DNA of 64,000 nt from Turnera subulata. Lineage: Eukaryota > Streptophyta > Magnoliopsida > Malpighiales > Passifloraceae. How positions within the stretch are numbered: the first letter of the stretch is position 1; each line of letters starts with the position of its first letter. Both the position numbers and the translations under genes were made by a program. Below, piece by piece: positions 10,872 through 22,780 of this stretch. The stretch spans positions 1 to 64,000 of the forward strand of contig JAKUCV010007247.1 of NCBI GenBank assembly GCA_028386065.3, in the 5' to 3' direction. The notes beneath the pieces are model-generated. The model was not told where the DNA came from, did not search any database, and worked only from the letters and a program-made list of their open reading frames with translations.

Positions 10872-13330
10872 TCAGTCATCATCAGAGAATACTTGTGAAG
10901 TGAGACGGGAAAGAATGTTCTCATTCTGCTCCATGATGTCTAGCTTGAAATCCTTTACCTCAGCACGTATGTCAGTGAGATCAATTTCCAGGAGACCTAC
11001 ACGAGTAGTGAGATTATCTAGTTGTGTCTCCAGAACACTTGCACCAATCCTGATTTTCTCATATCGTCCCTTGTCATTCAGCTTTATGCATATTTTGGAC
11101 AAGGTTAGCCGATTTATAGGTAGAAGAGGCATAAGTTTAGGTGATTTTGAAGAGATTACACCAAACTTTCATGCAATCATTGTGATCAGTAGGCCGTGAC
11201 TGCTTGGTCGATACAAGGCAATGTGATGTAGTATTTGATATACCCAGCAAATAGGACTTTTGTGCATTAGGCAAACAATTAACCATAAATCAAAATTCTT
11301 GATGTCTTCAAAGTCCCATGGTCGTGGCAGAATGACCCTGGTGATCATATATAGCAGGGCCCGTGTGTGAAGGCCCTCTCCGCAAGGGACCCACCATATT
11401 CAGGTATTGTTACATCACATCCCTCAGCCCACACCTTTTCAAGGTTTAATCCTTTACCATGCTGCAGCACTAGGGATTCGAACTCGGGACGTGATGCTTT
11501 TTATCCCCCTCAAGGAGAGCACCTTCACCAATTCATCTGCAGATGAAAAGGATTAAAGGACGTGATGCAGCATCATGATTAAAGGATTCGAACTCGGGAC
11601 GTGCTCTCCTTGAGGGGGATAAAAAGCATCACGTCCCGAGTTCGAATCCCTAGTGCTGCAGCATGGTAAAGGATTAAACCTTGAAACGGTGTGGGCTGAG
11701 GGATGTGATGTAACAATACCTGAATATGGTGGGTCCCTCGGGGAGAGGGCCTTCACACCGTGCCAAAGGTGTTGATTACTGATAAGTACCTTTTGTGGAC
11801 AATCCATAAACAACACTAACTTGCTGATTATAGGATGGAGCTCCTTCAATGATTACTCACACATCAGGACTCTTATCATAGTGCTTAATGGAACCCTTCT
11901 TCAGCTTCAGTATCTCTTGGATAAGATCTGCAGTGACTTTGATCTTCTTGCCCCAAATATTGCTCTTTATGTATTGAACTTCATTACCAACTGTCTTTAT
12001 CTTCAGATTCTTGTAGAATTCAATAACAAGGTCCTCTTCTGCTGGTTCTTCCAAAGATGCCAGAAAGTCAAGCTTGTAATGCCTCTGAATGGGAGTAACT
12101 CCAAGATCTTCAAAATCCTCTAAGGTGACAGTGTACGTTGAAGTGATAGTCTCGAATTCCATCGACCCATCTTCATTTTCCATCAACTGTCCATCCTCTA
12201 CAGCTTATCCACTAGCTTTTGCTTTCTTGCTTGACGGTTCAAAAATCTATTCTTCTTCTTCCTTTTCTACAGGATCTTTTTCTACTACACCAGGTGTAGA
12301 ATTTTCTTGAAGATATGGTTTTTCAGCTACCAGATCTCCTTCTGCAGATTTTAAGTTTGCATTTTCCGCAGTCATTATCCTCAACTCTTTTTCTCTTCAC
12401 AGGGGCCAAGATTCTTCAGAGGGCTTCACCAACTCCTTTACATTGTTAGATGCTAACACACCACTATCAGCTTCTTTTTCTGCTTCATCTGGTTTTTGAA
12501 CAACCAGATCTTCACCCATCTTGATTGCTTCGTTCACAATCCTTTCCTGACATTTGTTTGTGCCAACAACCATACTCTCTTCATCCGCCTTTAGTTTACG
12601 TGCCAATGCTCTAAGGAATCTTTTGGCTTCATAAGAATCAAACTTTCCTGATCTTCGATAGATAACATGCTCGATAGAATCAATCTCTCTCATAGTGGGC
12701 TTGCTTGGTAAAATCCGGGTGAAATTGGATGTTGCAGCAAACATCTCAGCTTCTACATTATACAGAGTGTTATTCCACTTATCCCTGTGGAATCGATCAG
12801 ATGAAACTTCTGCTTTAACTTTCTCTGAAACCATTTGGTCAAATACAACGCTATGAGCCCATTACTACAGAGGTGTCAACGCTTGCCCGATTGACGGCTC
12901 TTGCTGAGATGGTTTGTTTTGTTCAGCAGCCAAAGCCCAGAGCTTTTTCATCTTTTCCTCAAACAATTTTTGCTAGGTGGCCAACTTCTCCATTTCCACT
13001 AAATCAACATCCATAACATGGCCTAACGAACCTTCTTCCCCAACTGCTCTTAGAATGTCATGGAAGTATTCACGAGCAGCCGTTTCACTAACTTCACCAA
13101 ACCTTTTCATAATGCAGTATTTGAAACAGTTGGTGAAGGTTTAAGAGTACTACCCAGAGCACTCGCTTTCTTTGTGCTTGACTTCTGAATCTTTTTCCCT
13201 TTTGTGGTAGATGATGATGATGAATCCATATCACCTTGCTTCTTCTTCTCCACGGATTCACTCATAGAGGCTTGTGCATTGGAAGTGTTGGCCTTCTTGG
13301 TGGGACTGCCTTTTCAAGAGTTGGTCTTCA
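10872..13330 (-). pseudogene. Extra ORF after pol (SIRE 'env-like' ORF3), broken
   Basis: It starts near 13330 (MKTNS.., Ser/Thr/Lys-rich). Next come a block at 12834-12397 (..RFHRDKWNNTLYN.. to ..RERIV-type helices) and a block at 12186-11857 (..EFYKNLKIKTVGN..VQYIKSNIWGKKI..), which resembles the 'putative plant transposon protein' fold found in SIRE third ORFs. The end (11132-10872) is a coiled coil (LETQLDNLTTRVGLLEIDL..). Such an ORF downstream of RNase H is diagnostic of SIRE/Maximus. Its function is unknown; an envelope role has been proposed for the lineage, and I see no signal peptide or fusion motif here. It is interrupted by stops and by the inverted repeat at 11365-11758. Confidence 0.65.
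11365..11758. repeat. Near-perfect 158-bp inverted repeat with tRNA B-box-like motif (SINE-derived?)
   Basis: Arms 11365-11522 and 11601-11758 are reverse complements with only a few mismatches, around a 78-nt loop. Each arm carries GAGTTCGAATCCC, like the Pol III B box GGTTCGANNCC, preceded by GTGCTCTCCTTGAGG, a typical plant SINE head. The loop holds a partial further copy of the GGATTCGAACTCGGGAC stretch. It looks like two SINE copies head to head, inserted into the extra ORF of the SIRE-like element. A transcript would fold into a long hairpin. Confidence 0.75.
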
Positions 13331-13849
13331 TATTGGCGATTTTGAGTGTTTTAGGATTTCAGAGAATTTAGTCGAGAGAATTTTGAGGAGAGATAAACTC
13401 GGTGTGTGAATTTGGAAGAGATAATGTAGGAGAGAGAATGTTGCGGTATCTAGGGTGTAGTTGGTAATAACTTCTCCACTGCACATTGTCTTTCTCTGTC
13501 CAGTATGGGAAACATGAAAAGGTAACTGCCTTTTTCATGATCCAACTGCCATGTCTTCCGCCTTTACTTCTGACCTCTGGATACTAACCGTTGTCCATAA
13601 TAGATATGGTTTTTCCAAATACCATAACTCCAAGGTTTCAACTTGTAGATAGTGTCATATGAAGCCAGAGCTTCTCAAAATTTCCTTTCAGTACCTCTAA
13701 TGATTCGAACACCTTTTGAACGTGTCCTCATTTGCTTAAATGCATAGTGCTAATGTGCAAGTATTATGAAAGCAATAACCTAATATGATGCATGAAACAT
13801 ATAAGCATAGATATGGTTTTTGCAAATACCAGATTAACTCACAGACTTT

Positions 13850-14400
13850 TAAAGTATATTGCACATTCTAAGCTCGAGTCTTATTTTTGTGAATTGCTCT
13901 TCTTCAAGTGGCTTTGTGAAAATATCAGCAAGTTAATTTTCTGTCTTGACAAACTCAATGGCCACATTTTTCTTCAGCACATGATCTCGGATGAAATGAT
14001 GTCAAACTTCAATATGCTTTGTCCGAGAGTGTTGCACATGATTTTTTGGTCTAATTGATTGCACTTAAACTATCACAATAGATTGGCACATAGTTAAAGA
14101 TTAGTCCATAATCAGATAGGGTTTGCTTCATCCATAGAACTTGAGCACAACATGCTCCAGCAGCCACATATTCAGCTTCTGTGGTAGATGTAGCAACCGA
14201 AATTTGTTTCTTGCTTGACCAAGACACAAGGGATTGTCCAAGTAATTGACATGTCCCGCTTGTACTTTTCCTGTCTAATGTACATCCCGCAAAGTCTGCA
14301 TCTGAATAGCTTATGAGAGTAAAAGCATCAACTTTGGGGTACCATAATCCAAGTGATTGTGTACGTTTTAAGTACTTAAAAATGCATTTTATGGCTCTAA
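13850..14400 (-). pseudogene. SIRE-like RNase H
   Basis: The minus strand reads SYSDADFAGCTLDRKSTSG, then a SWSSKKQ-type block, STTEAEYVAAG and ..YCDSLSAI.., the copia RNase H core with its acidic residues (D in SDADFAG, E in TEAEY, D in YCDS). Frames change near 14050 and 14500. In copia elements it degrades the RNA strand during reverse transcription. It follows RT and precedes the extra ORF. Confidence 0.8.
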
Positions 14401-14559
14401 GATGAGATTCTCTAGGACAAGATTGAAATCGAGTACATAGACATACATGATGTTAGGTCTGGTAGCAATAAGATACAGAAGACTACCTATCATGCCTCGT
14501 TACGTCTTGATATCAACATTCTTACCATTCTCATCCTTGTCAAGCTTAGTCGACTCATA

Positions 14560-15594
14560 GGCGTAGGACTAGAATTGGTTTCATCCATACCAAATCTCTT
14601 AAGCAACCCGCGGAATGTATTTTGCTTGATTTATGAAGATGTCACCATCAAGTTGTTTGACTTGAAATCCCAAGAAGCATGTGATTTCACCCATCATACT
14701 CATCTCAAACTCACTGTGCATAAGTTTCTCAAAGTCCTTACAAAGAAGATCATTAGTTGCACCAAAAAGTATATCATCAACATATATTTGCACAATGATG
14801 ACATCATCTTTGCATGTTTTGACAAATAAGGTGGAATCAACTTTACCTCTCCTAAAACCTTTAGACACAAGATAAGAACTTAGTCTATCATACCAAGCCC
14901 TAGGAGCTTATTTTAGTCCATATAAAGTCTTTTTAAGTTTATAAACATAATCTGGGTGTTCATGACATTCAAAACCTGGTGGTTGTTCAACATAGACCTC
15001 TTCCATGATAAAGCCATTTAAAAATGCACTATTAATATCCATTTGATATAATTTAAATGATCTAAATGATGCAAAGGCAAGTAGCATGCGAATAGATTCT
15101 AACCTAGCAACAGGAGCATAATTCTTTTCATAATCAATACCTTCTTCTTGATTATAGCCTTGAGCAACTAACCTTGCTTTGTTTCTTACCACGATACCGG
15201 ATTCATCACGTTTGTTTCTGAATACCCATTTTGTTCCAATAACAGGGTGTTCAGGAGGTCTAGGTAGTACCTCCCACACATCACTTCTTCTGAACTGATT
15301 CAGTTCCTCTTGCATTGCATTGACCAAAAATTCATCTTGAATGGCATCATGTGCATTCTTGAGCTCAATTTGTGTCAGGAATGCAAGGTGTGTGTTCACA
15401 TTCTGCATGGATGACCTTGTGGTTATCCCTCTGGTGATGTCACCACGAATAGCATCAGTTGATAGTCCTCTAGGTGCTCTGATGTTTTGAGGAGAGCATT
15501 TTGAAGTTGAAGCACTTGAAGTGACATTTGGTTTTTCAGAATCCAATTCTGGCAGATTGTCATGTTGTTGTTGTGATGCTTCATGTGGAACCAA
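14560..15594 (-). pseudogene. SIRE-like reverse transcriptase (copia RVT_2)
   Basis: A long frame (15594-14908) has NAMQEELNQFRRSDVWEV, the GTKWVFRNK block, KARLVAQGYNQ, YAPVARLESIR and the LYQMDINSAFLNG motif. It continues at 14868-14599 with VQIYVDDILFG, so the YVDD catalytic aspartates are intact, and FLGFQVKQ. A stop near 14908 separates the two parts (..TLYGLK stop APRAWYD). Together they are the RVT_2 family polymerase that copies the element RNA. Upstream sits the linker with the ITRGITTRSS segment before RT, as in SIRE-type elements. Confidence 0.85.
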
Positions 15595-15645
15595 TACAAG
15601 TAGTTCTTCATCTTTTTCTTCAGATGGAATATCAATGTTAATAAC

Positions 15646-16300
15646 CTATGGTTGCGCATCAAGAGTACCATCTGCATCTTCATTAACACTTAGATCACAC
15701 GGATTAGTCTTATCAAAAATAACATGTATGGTTTCTTCAACAACCATATTTATCTTGTTGTACACACGATATGCTTTACTGATTGTAGAGTATCCAAGGA
15801 AAATACCATCAACAGATTTTGCTTCAAACTTATCCAGGTTATCCTTTGTATTCAAAATATAGTATTTAGACCCAAAGACCCAAAAGTAAGAAATATTTGG
15901 TTTCTTCCCATACCAAATTTCGTAAGGTGTCTTTTCAATTATAGGATGCATAGAGACTCTATTTAAAATGTAGCATGCTGTGGTCACACCCTCTGCCCAT
16001 AAATATGCTGGTAACTTATGCTCATTAAGCATAGTTCTAGCCATTTATTGCAAAGTTTGTTTCTTCCTTTCAACAACCCCATTTTTTTGAGGTGTTCTAT
16101 GAGTCGAAAATATGTGTACTATGCCATTTTGCTCACAGAATTGTTTGAATGCATGATTATCAAATTCTCCTCCATGATCACTTCTAATCTTTGAAATTTT
16201 ATAGCCTTTTTCATTTTGTAATGAATTAACCAGATTAATAAACTCATCACACGCATGATCCTTATTAGCAAGAAATATGACCCGAGAATTTGTCTTTTGG
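15646..16300 (-). pseudogene. SIRE-like integrase, N-terminus deleted
   Basis: Catalytic core remnants are SKIRSDHGGEFDN (second Asp) and RTPQKNGVVERKKQTLQ (Glu in the GVVERK block), then MARTMLNEHKLP, the YLWAEGV block and the GKKPNISYFWVFGSK block of the copia integrase C-terminal part. A stop follows TLQ. The zinc-binding HHCC part and the first catalytic Asp are missing: protease sequence (..TFGDKSKRQILG) joins integrase directly at about 16270, so the GAG-pre-integrase segment was lost by deletion. Confidence 0.8.
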
Positions 16301-16430
16301 ACTTGTCCCCAAAAGTAACTTCTCCTCGGTCCTTCATGGTTAGGGATGAAAACGTGGATATCTCTCCGGTCAGATACCTTGAGCATCCACTGTCTAGGAT
16401 CTATTCATCCCTTGTCACCTGCAGAAAACA
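16300..16430 (-). pseudogene. SIRE-like aspartic protease remnant
   Basis: The minus strand in one frame reads ILDSGCSRYLTG, with the D-S-G triad of copia proteases, followed by FSSLTMKDRGEVTFGDKSK. It is out of frame with the adjoining integrase and ends at the deletion junction near 16270. Confidence 0.75.
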
Positions 16431-17143
16431 ACTACATTTTAGGTACCCAAACTAACTTAGGTCCTGTGGGGTTAGAATTGGTTCCTTTCGGAACCCACAC
16501 ATATCTAACATTTTCATCCCTTTTTTTAATCCAACAAGTTTTGATACCATGACCATTCATTCCATAGTAATAGCAAGTAATACGTGGTGCATGAAAATGT
16601 GTATGCATATGATTCCTAGAGGAATGCACAAAAGGATTTCTTCTAAAACTATGGGACAGCATACTCAATTTGGTTTTCTAAAAACCATATCAGGCCTGTA
16701 TGACATATTCTTTTTATTTGGTTTTCTCTCAACCTGATTTGACATACTTGACTTAGGAGCCTAATGGTTCACATATTTGGGTGTACTAGCATTCCTAAGA
16801 TACGAAGTATCAGGTTTGTATGGCACACTGGATTACGCCCTAACAAACCGCACAGTAGGATTTGGTTTTTCAGAAACCAAATATGTAGCACCTATTCCTT
16901 CTTTTTGTGTAAAGCTTCGTTGCTGTCCTAACACCATGTTCAGATTGTTGGTACTACCCGTAAACTTCTCTAGAGAGGATTTTAGATCAGTAACATGCTT
17001 CTCAAGAACATTTTTCTCATTTTAAAGAACTTTACACATATCACTCTTACAAGTATATCCCTTTTCACGTTCATCATAAACATTTTTTAGAGCAAATTTC
17101 TTAGCTTTTAAATCATCACATACTTTCATAATATCAACATTTT

Positions 17144-18285
17144 CTAGCTAAGTTTCTCATTTTCATTTTTATCGGCTTCCTCATCAAATTCCAGTAAATC
17201 AATCTTCTTCTTATACTCCTTATTTTTCTTAACTACTTGCTTGTATTTGGTATGCAATTCATCAAAAGCATCAAATAATTCTTCTAAATTAAGGTCACTA
17301 GAGTCTGTTACCTCAGAATCTTCTTGGGCCATGAAGCAAAGGTTGGTTTCCTCCTCGACATCAGAATCGGTTGAGGAGTCAGAATCATCCCAGGCAATCA
17401 TAGCCTTCTTTCCCTTGGTTTTTTAAAAACCAGAATGGTCCTTCTTTTGGTAAGGGCATTCGGACTTGATATGGCGTGGACGATTGCAACCAAAACACAC
17501 CAAAGAGTCTTTCTTGGTATCCTCAGCTTTTGTGTCCTTAAGATTCTTCCCTTTGAGTTGCCTCTTCATCTTAAGGTACCTTGTGAATCTTCTAGTAAGG
17601 AGAGCTATATCATAGTCGCCATCGTCATGGTTTGGTTCCTGAACCTTTAATGCGACGTCCTTCCTCTTTGGTTCAATTTTGTCGCCATGAAAATTAGCTT
17701 GCCAATAAGCTCATCATAAGATAGCAAATTCAAGTTATGAGCTCCTTCAGTGGCAGTCACTTTAGGTTCCTATTCTTTGGGAAGTGACCTTAGAATCTTT
17801 GCAACCTTTTCTCTATGTGTCATCACCTTTCCTAGTGATGCAAGGTTGTTGCAAAGTATAGTAAAGCGGGCGTCCATGGCATGCATGGTTTCTTTAGAAT
17901 CCATTTGAAACACCTCATACTCTCGCATCAAGCGATTGTTCTTAGATTCTTAAACTTGATTTGTACCTTCATGAGTGATGCACAACTGTCTCCGGATTTC
18001 ATGAGTTGTTTCTCAAGATCTTACTCTTTGAAGCTCACTTTCACTGATTCCGCATAGTAGAGCATTCTTGGCTTGAGCATCAACTCTTCATTTCATCATC
18101 GGTCCAGAGAAGCATAGGACTGTTTGGCCTGTTGTAAGGATTCTGGACAATATGCAACATCTCAATGTCCTTTCCTTCAAGGAAGATCTTCATGTGAAAC
18201 TTCCAATGGTCAAAGTTTGCCCCATCAAAGTATGGTGCCTTGTTCATGCTTGTACCCTCGAAAGCTATGATCTTTGTCTCTGGAT
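17144..18285 (-). pseudogene. SIRE-like gag
   Basis: The N-terminal part (about 18280-18070) reads ..PYFDGANFDHWKFHMKIFL.., the start of copia UBN2-type gag. The middle (about 17960-17690) has ..MREYEVFQMDSKETMHAM.., ARFTILCNNLASLGK and KILRSLPKE followed by a stop. The C-terminal part (17500-17144) has a CCHC-like CFGCNRPRHIKSECPY segment, then KKAMIAWDDSDSS and an acidic coiled-coil tail (FDELHTKYKQVVKKNK..). Gag forms the particle and binds element RNA. Several stops and frame changes occur. Confidence 0.75.
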
Positions 18286-18308
18286 TTTACTCCTTCGAAC
18301 TGAGAATG

Positions 18309-18323
18309 CAACTCTGCTACCAA
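18309..18323 (-). other. SIRE-like primer binding site
   Basis: Just inside the 5' LTR the minus strand reads TGGTAGCAGAGTTG. This is close to TGGTATCAGAGC, the site complementary to plant initiator tRNA-Met, with a few changes. Confidence 0.65.
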
Positions 18324-18324
18324 C

Positions 18325-19456
18325 TATAGGCCTAGAAGTGCTTAAGAGGGGGATAAATTAGGCCTCAAAAACTTTTTCAGACAGAAAGATTTGGTTTCTG
18401 CGATACCAAATCTCTGCGGGCAGAATTGGTTTTTGAGATACCAAGTCTGTTAAGTACTTAGCGAGTATATGGAGCAAGAAAGCGAGTAGAGTGGGAGTAG
18501 AAAATAGTGAACACAGTGATTTAGAGTGGTTCCCCCCCACCAGGTACTCCACTACCTAAAGGTTCCTTCCTTTAGGATTTGAAAACACTCACTATACTTA
18601 GGTTTTTGCGGGATCAACCTTAACCGTTACAAACACAAGCTTTTCTAGGCTAAGCTCAAACCTTTACAAGTTTTTCAGAGGCTAAACTCAAACCTTATAC
18701 AAGGTTTTCACAGGTTAAGCTTGAACCTACCCTCAATTCTAATCCTAGACTTGAGTACCCAACAAAATTAAGCTAAGCCTTGCTCACAAATTGGCCCATG
18801 AAACAGATTCGCACTGTAAGCAGAAAAACAGATCAAATACAAATTCTTCTAAGCTCAAGTATACACTCAGATTTTGCACATTAGCTGAGATGATCTTCTA
18901 GAGGTGTAAACGTTCCTCTTTATAGGATCTGAGTGTGGGGGATAAGCTGCAACGGATCCTTGCACTTCAGTTGACTTCAATTCATTAAAGCTTCAGCTCG
19001 GTGCCGTTATCCATGTCAACTCCTTGGTAGCAACGAATTACCAAATCAGGAAAGTTTAGACCACCTTCTGGAGTTGACTGGGAGTTAGGTATGAACTTCT
19101 TCTGCACTTCCATAAATTCTTTCCTCTTACTTTTTCTCCAATTCAAACGGCTGGAAGTGGGATTTAAATTCTTGCAGGACCACACACAACTTGCACCAAA
19201 AAGTTGATGTTGACAGCTTCAGATATGGTATCGGTAAAAACCATATGTCACGTATTCAAGATATGGTATCGATAAAAACCATATGTCGTGTGTCCAAGAT
19301 ATGGTATCGGCAAAAACCATAATTTTCCTGTAAGTGAAAATCAACACAAGCTAAGCTAGCAATACACATGTAATTTGTTAATCATCAAAACCAGATCGTA
19401 ATCATGGTTAATCATAGTTCAACATTAGGAGGTGATTAACCCTATTTTTGGTCAAA
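18325..19456 (-). mobile_element. SIRE-like 5' LTR
   Basis: It aligns with 8889-10011 throughout with scattered differences; the last bases read GGTCAAA against GGTCAACA. TATA box (minus) at about 18917-18925. Hairpin words are at 18387-18413, 18423-18447, 19223-19246, 19261-19282 and 19299-19321. Confidence 0.85.
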
Positions 19457-19616
19457 AAAATAACTAAGGGGGTACACCCACCTTCCCCATGGCGGCGCCT
19501 CTCTGAGGGATGCTCTCAGTACTAAACTAACCAAGCGGCACATCCATTTGATCCCCAAGGCAGTGTCTCTAAAACTCTCTGTTTTTATCCATCATAACTC
19601 CCGAGGGGTACCCACT
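19457..19616 (-). mobile_element. Z 3' LTR, piece 2
   Basis: About 150 bp of Z LTR left between the SIRE-like copy (TSD AAAAT 19457-19461) and CACTA (TSD ACT 19614-19616). It resumes at 24287. Confidence 0.7.
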
Positions 19617-19641
19617 CACTACAAAAAAAGCTGGCTTTTGC
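19617..19641 (+). repeat. CACTA left terminal inverted repeat
   Basis: CACTACAAAAAAAGCTGGC.. pairs with the right end (24259-24283, minus strand CACTACAAAAAATGTTG..). The first 12 bases match exactly, the next ones only partly. Confidence 0.9.
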
Positions 19642-19910
19642 AGGGGTTTATTTGCGGAGGTCGTAAAAAACCCCGCTATTGTTATCAATTTGCGGCGCTT
19701 CAGTTGACCCCCACAAATTGATGCACATTGCGGGGGTTATTATTGATTTTATGGGGGGCGTCATTTAGCCCCCACAAAATGATTCACATAGCAGAGGTTG
19801 TTATTGATTGTGCGGAGGGTGAGCCGACGCTATTGTTTCTAATGTTGGCAATAAAAAAAAAACCCCCTTTCAATTTGCAGGGGCCAAATCGACCCCCACA
19901 AATTGTTTCC
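19642..19910. repeat. CACTA left subterminal repeats
   Basis: Several copies of a TTTGCGGGGGTT/ACCCCCACAAATTG word in both orientations, matching the denser set at the right end. In CACTA elements such subterminal motifs bind the element-encoded protein. Confidence 0.7.
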
Positions 19911-21917
19911 CCCTCTAAGTTTCCAAAAAAAAAATTTGTTTCCCGCACTCACAACCATCAACGGGAAAATTTTTGCCATTACCAAAAACAATCCTAAGAC
20001 AAAATCCCTAATTCCCACCTACACTAAAAAAAAATTGTTTCCCGCACTCCAAATCCCTAATTCCTACTGTCGTCTCTCTACCCTCTCTTTCTTTTTTCAC
20101 TTGCCATCGGCACCTGCTCTCTCTCCTTTCGCTTTTGTTTTCATCTTCGATTCCCTCTTTGTCTTCCTATTTCCTCTTCCGCTTCACTCTCTCTTCCTCC
20201 CCTTCGTCAGCACCCTCCTACTTCGTTGTGACACCCACCCTCCACCGCCGCCCCTCGTGACGACAACAGGTCGTTCCTCATCCCTTCCCCGGCCGAATAT
20301 GCTTTTATCTTCTTCTTTTATTTCTTTGCGACTATCTGCTTTTTCTTCTATTTCGTTGTTGTTTGCTTTTAACTTCATTCCTCTTCATGTCTTGTAGTTC
20401 TCGGTGATTTAGGAATCGGCACTCCATTATCTCTTCTCCGGCGAGTGCTTAAGCAGGTAATCTCTCTCCTCCTTCTCTCTTCTATCCCTCGCTTCTTCTT
20501 CCATTGTTTACTTTTATCCTCAGTGTTTTTTTTGTTTATTTACGTCATTGACATAATTTGGTAATATTGTTCTGGTTTGAGTAGGATTTGGATAGTTTCT
20601 ATAAAATGTGTCTATGAAAACTGGGTATTCGATAGTATGTACAAGTTCTGACACTGAATCTTTTCGACCAAAAATCTCTAAGTTTTGGTGGGCAGTCTTG
20701 TGAGTTCGAATCTACACTTGTTTGCTATCGAACAAACAGCACACCAATAATGCATGCTTTTCTTATTACAAAATCTACCATACTATGCTGCATTTTTAAT
20801 TAAATCAGTCCTCTCCGCTTGTCTCATTTTTAATCATAGAAAACCAGAAATTTACATCTCCTCATTTACGTACAGCTGTCCTATTTTTTTCCCTTCATGT
20901 GCACTTCACTTTGTGTGTATATGTAAACCCATTCACCACCTCCACAACATAAAAAACATAAAAGTAACATTCTAGGCTAATATTTCAGAATCCTGCAATT
21001 CAAGGGGACAATCTAATGGCTAAGTGGGGTCAAGTGGGGGTATTTACATTGGATCATTATTGCTTGATGTTGTTTGTTTATTTCAGTAGCATTATTAATT
21101 TGTCTTGGCACTAGCCTTAGGTTGATATATCTGAGAATGAATGTACTGGTTGACGTATGATTTATTTAGGTGTGGTTGCTATTCGATCAGATTATAGGAC
21201 AATGTAAAGACAACCGTTGGGGATATTGGGCTTACGACAGACTAAGATTGGACAAGCTAGTTAAGGATTGAATGATGTATGTGATGATGTATTAAGCTTC
21301 TGGGTTACGAGAGAGTTTTAAGGTTAATATTTGGGCATGAATCACTGGTGACGTATGATTCCATCATATTAATCTTATTTGAAGGGGAGGCTTATATTCT
21401 TTGCGTGTAGATTTCTGAAACTGAAAGATTCCATTTCTAGAGACCAAGATGTATATGTATGAGCTTACGGCTTGCATATATCACAAATTAAGTTATAACA
21501 ACGTGTACTTTTATGTTACTTTATCTTCGAATCAACTAGAATTATGCACATGGCAGATCTAAATCCTGCAATTCCTACTCTCTATCTCTCTAATATTTCA
21601 CTCTCTTTTTCATTAGACACAAACTGATAATATCCATTAACAATGGTAGATCAGAATCCTGCGATTCCTACATACTTTCTGATCCTGATATTGTACATAC
21701 TCTGGCCCTGAAAGAAGAAGAGAATAAGCTCCCTTTTAATGATAATAGTTCACTCTCGATCTCAAGGTAGGTTTCTTTTTCTCTCTTCGGTACTTGATAT
21801 CCTGAAAGTATGATATGTGACAACGTGCTAAATCTACCTTTTAATGTGTTCTTCTCATTCTGAAAGTGTTTTTCTTATACGGTATTAGTAATAATAAGCA
21901 TTGTTCTTGTAGATATT

Positions 21918-22780
21918 ATGGATAAATCTTGGATTGCAAAACCGAGGAACACCAACGAATACTTACTTGGTTTAGAAACCTTCTTAGAATTTGCTTTTAG
22001 AAATGCATCTGTTAGAATAAAATTCAATGTCCATGTCCTAAATGTGGGTTTTCAAAGTGGCAAACTAGAGATATAGTGCAAGAACACTTAATTTGCAAAC
22101 CCTTTCCCCAAAATTATGTCACTTGGTTTCTCCATGGTGAGTTGAATGAGGTAAAAAATTTACCTAACATAGAGGTCCCGCAAGAGGCATCACATCCTCA
22201 AAATCCCATAGAGTTGTTAGTGAATGATGCATTTGGAGACTTAGGGCATGAACATAATCATGAGAGTCCATCTAATGCAGTGGATGAAGGAGAGATTTTT
22301 AATGATGATCATGGTCCAGAATATAGGGACTTCTTTGCTTTACTTTAGGATGGGCGTGAAGCATTATTTGAAGGGTCAAAATTTTCCAAGCTAGAGTTTT
22401 TGTTAAAGTTGTATCATATCAAGAGTTTGTGTGGGAACACAGACAAGGGTATGGGAATGATAACAGATTTGTTGAGAGAAGCCTTTCCATTCGCAAAACT
22501 CACTAAAACCTTTTATGAGGCTAAAAAAACCATCAAGAAACTTTTCTTGGGATATGATAGAATTGATGCTTGTCCAAACGATTGTTTGTTGTACTAGGAA
22601 GATGATGCTAATGAAGAGAAATGTAAGGTTTGTGGTACAACTAGGTGGGACCCTAAAAAGAAGAGCAAGACTCCAGCGAAAGTTTTCCGTTAATTTCCAT
22701 TGAAAAAACGGTTGCAAAGGTTGTTTATGTGCTCTAAGACTGCAGAGTATATGAGATGGCATAACGAGGAGAGTAATTGA
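21918..22780 (+). pseudogene. CACTA TNP2-type transposase, N-terminal fragment
   Basis: ATG at 21918 opens MDKSWIAKPRNTNEYLLG.., the transposase-associated domain. Its Cys motif (CPCPKCGF) appears only after a +1 frame change near 22030, then ..QEHLICKPFPQNYVTWFLHGE. After a stop at 22348 the frame continues with ..KLYHIKSLCG.., a block near FLGYDRIDACPNDCLLY and, past another stop, KCKVCGTTRWDP and RWHNEE, all typical of the start of TNP2 (PF02992). The sequence stops at 22780 where several hundred catalytic residues should follow. At least one frameshift and three stops are seen. Confidence 0.85.

Larger units (their letters stand above)
8889..19456 (-). mobile_element. SIRE-like Ty1/copia element, full length but defective
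   Basis: LTRs of about 1.1 kb lie at 8889-10011 and 18325-19456, with a 5-bp TSD AAAAT (8884-8888 and 19457-19461). Minus-strand order is 5' LTR, primer site, gag, protease, integrase, RT, RNase H, an extra ORF of about 2.5 kb, polypurine tract, 3' LTR. That order and the long ORF after RNase H fit the SIRE/Maximus lineage. Every ORF has stops or frameshifts, and the region between protease and the integrase core is deleted. It is inserted in the 3' LTR of Z. A hairpin word (ATATGGTTT..AAACCATAT type) is spread through LTRs and interior. It looks younger than pol of Z, because its domains are still easily read. Confidence 0.85.

Noticed and set aside
11455..11660. Possible tRNA gene because of GTTCGAATCCC
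   Set aside because: Only a B-box-like motif is present; no cloverleaf arms can be formed, and it lies in an inverted SINE-like repeat.
15895..15918. One hairpin word inside integrase as proof of selection on structure
   Set aside because: This copy overlaps the conserved EIWYGKKPN codons and could arise by chance; it is counted, but not used as evidence alone.
20070..20400. 164-codon Ser/Phe/Pro-rich frame
   Set aside because: Pyrimidine-rich 5' stretch of CACTA; biased composition and no conserved motif.
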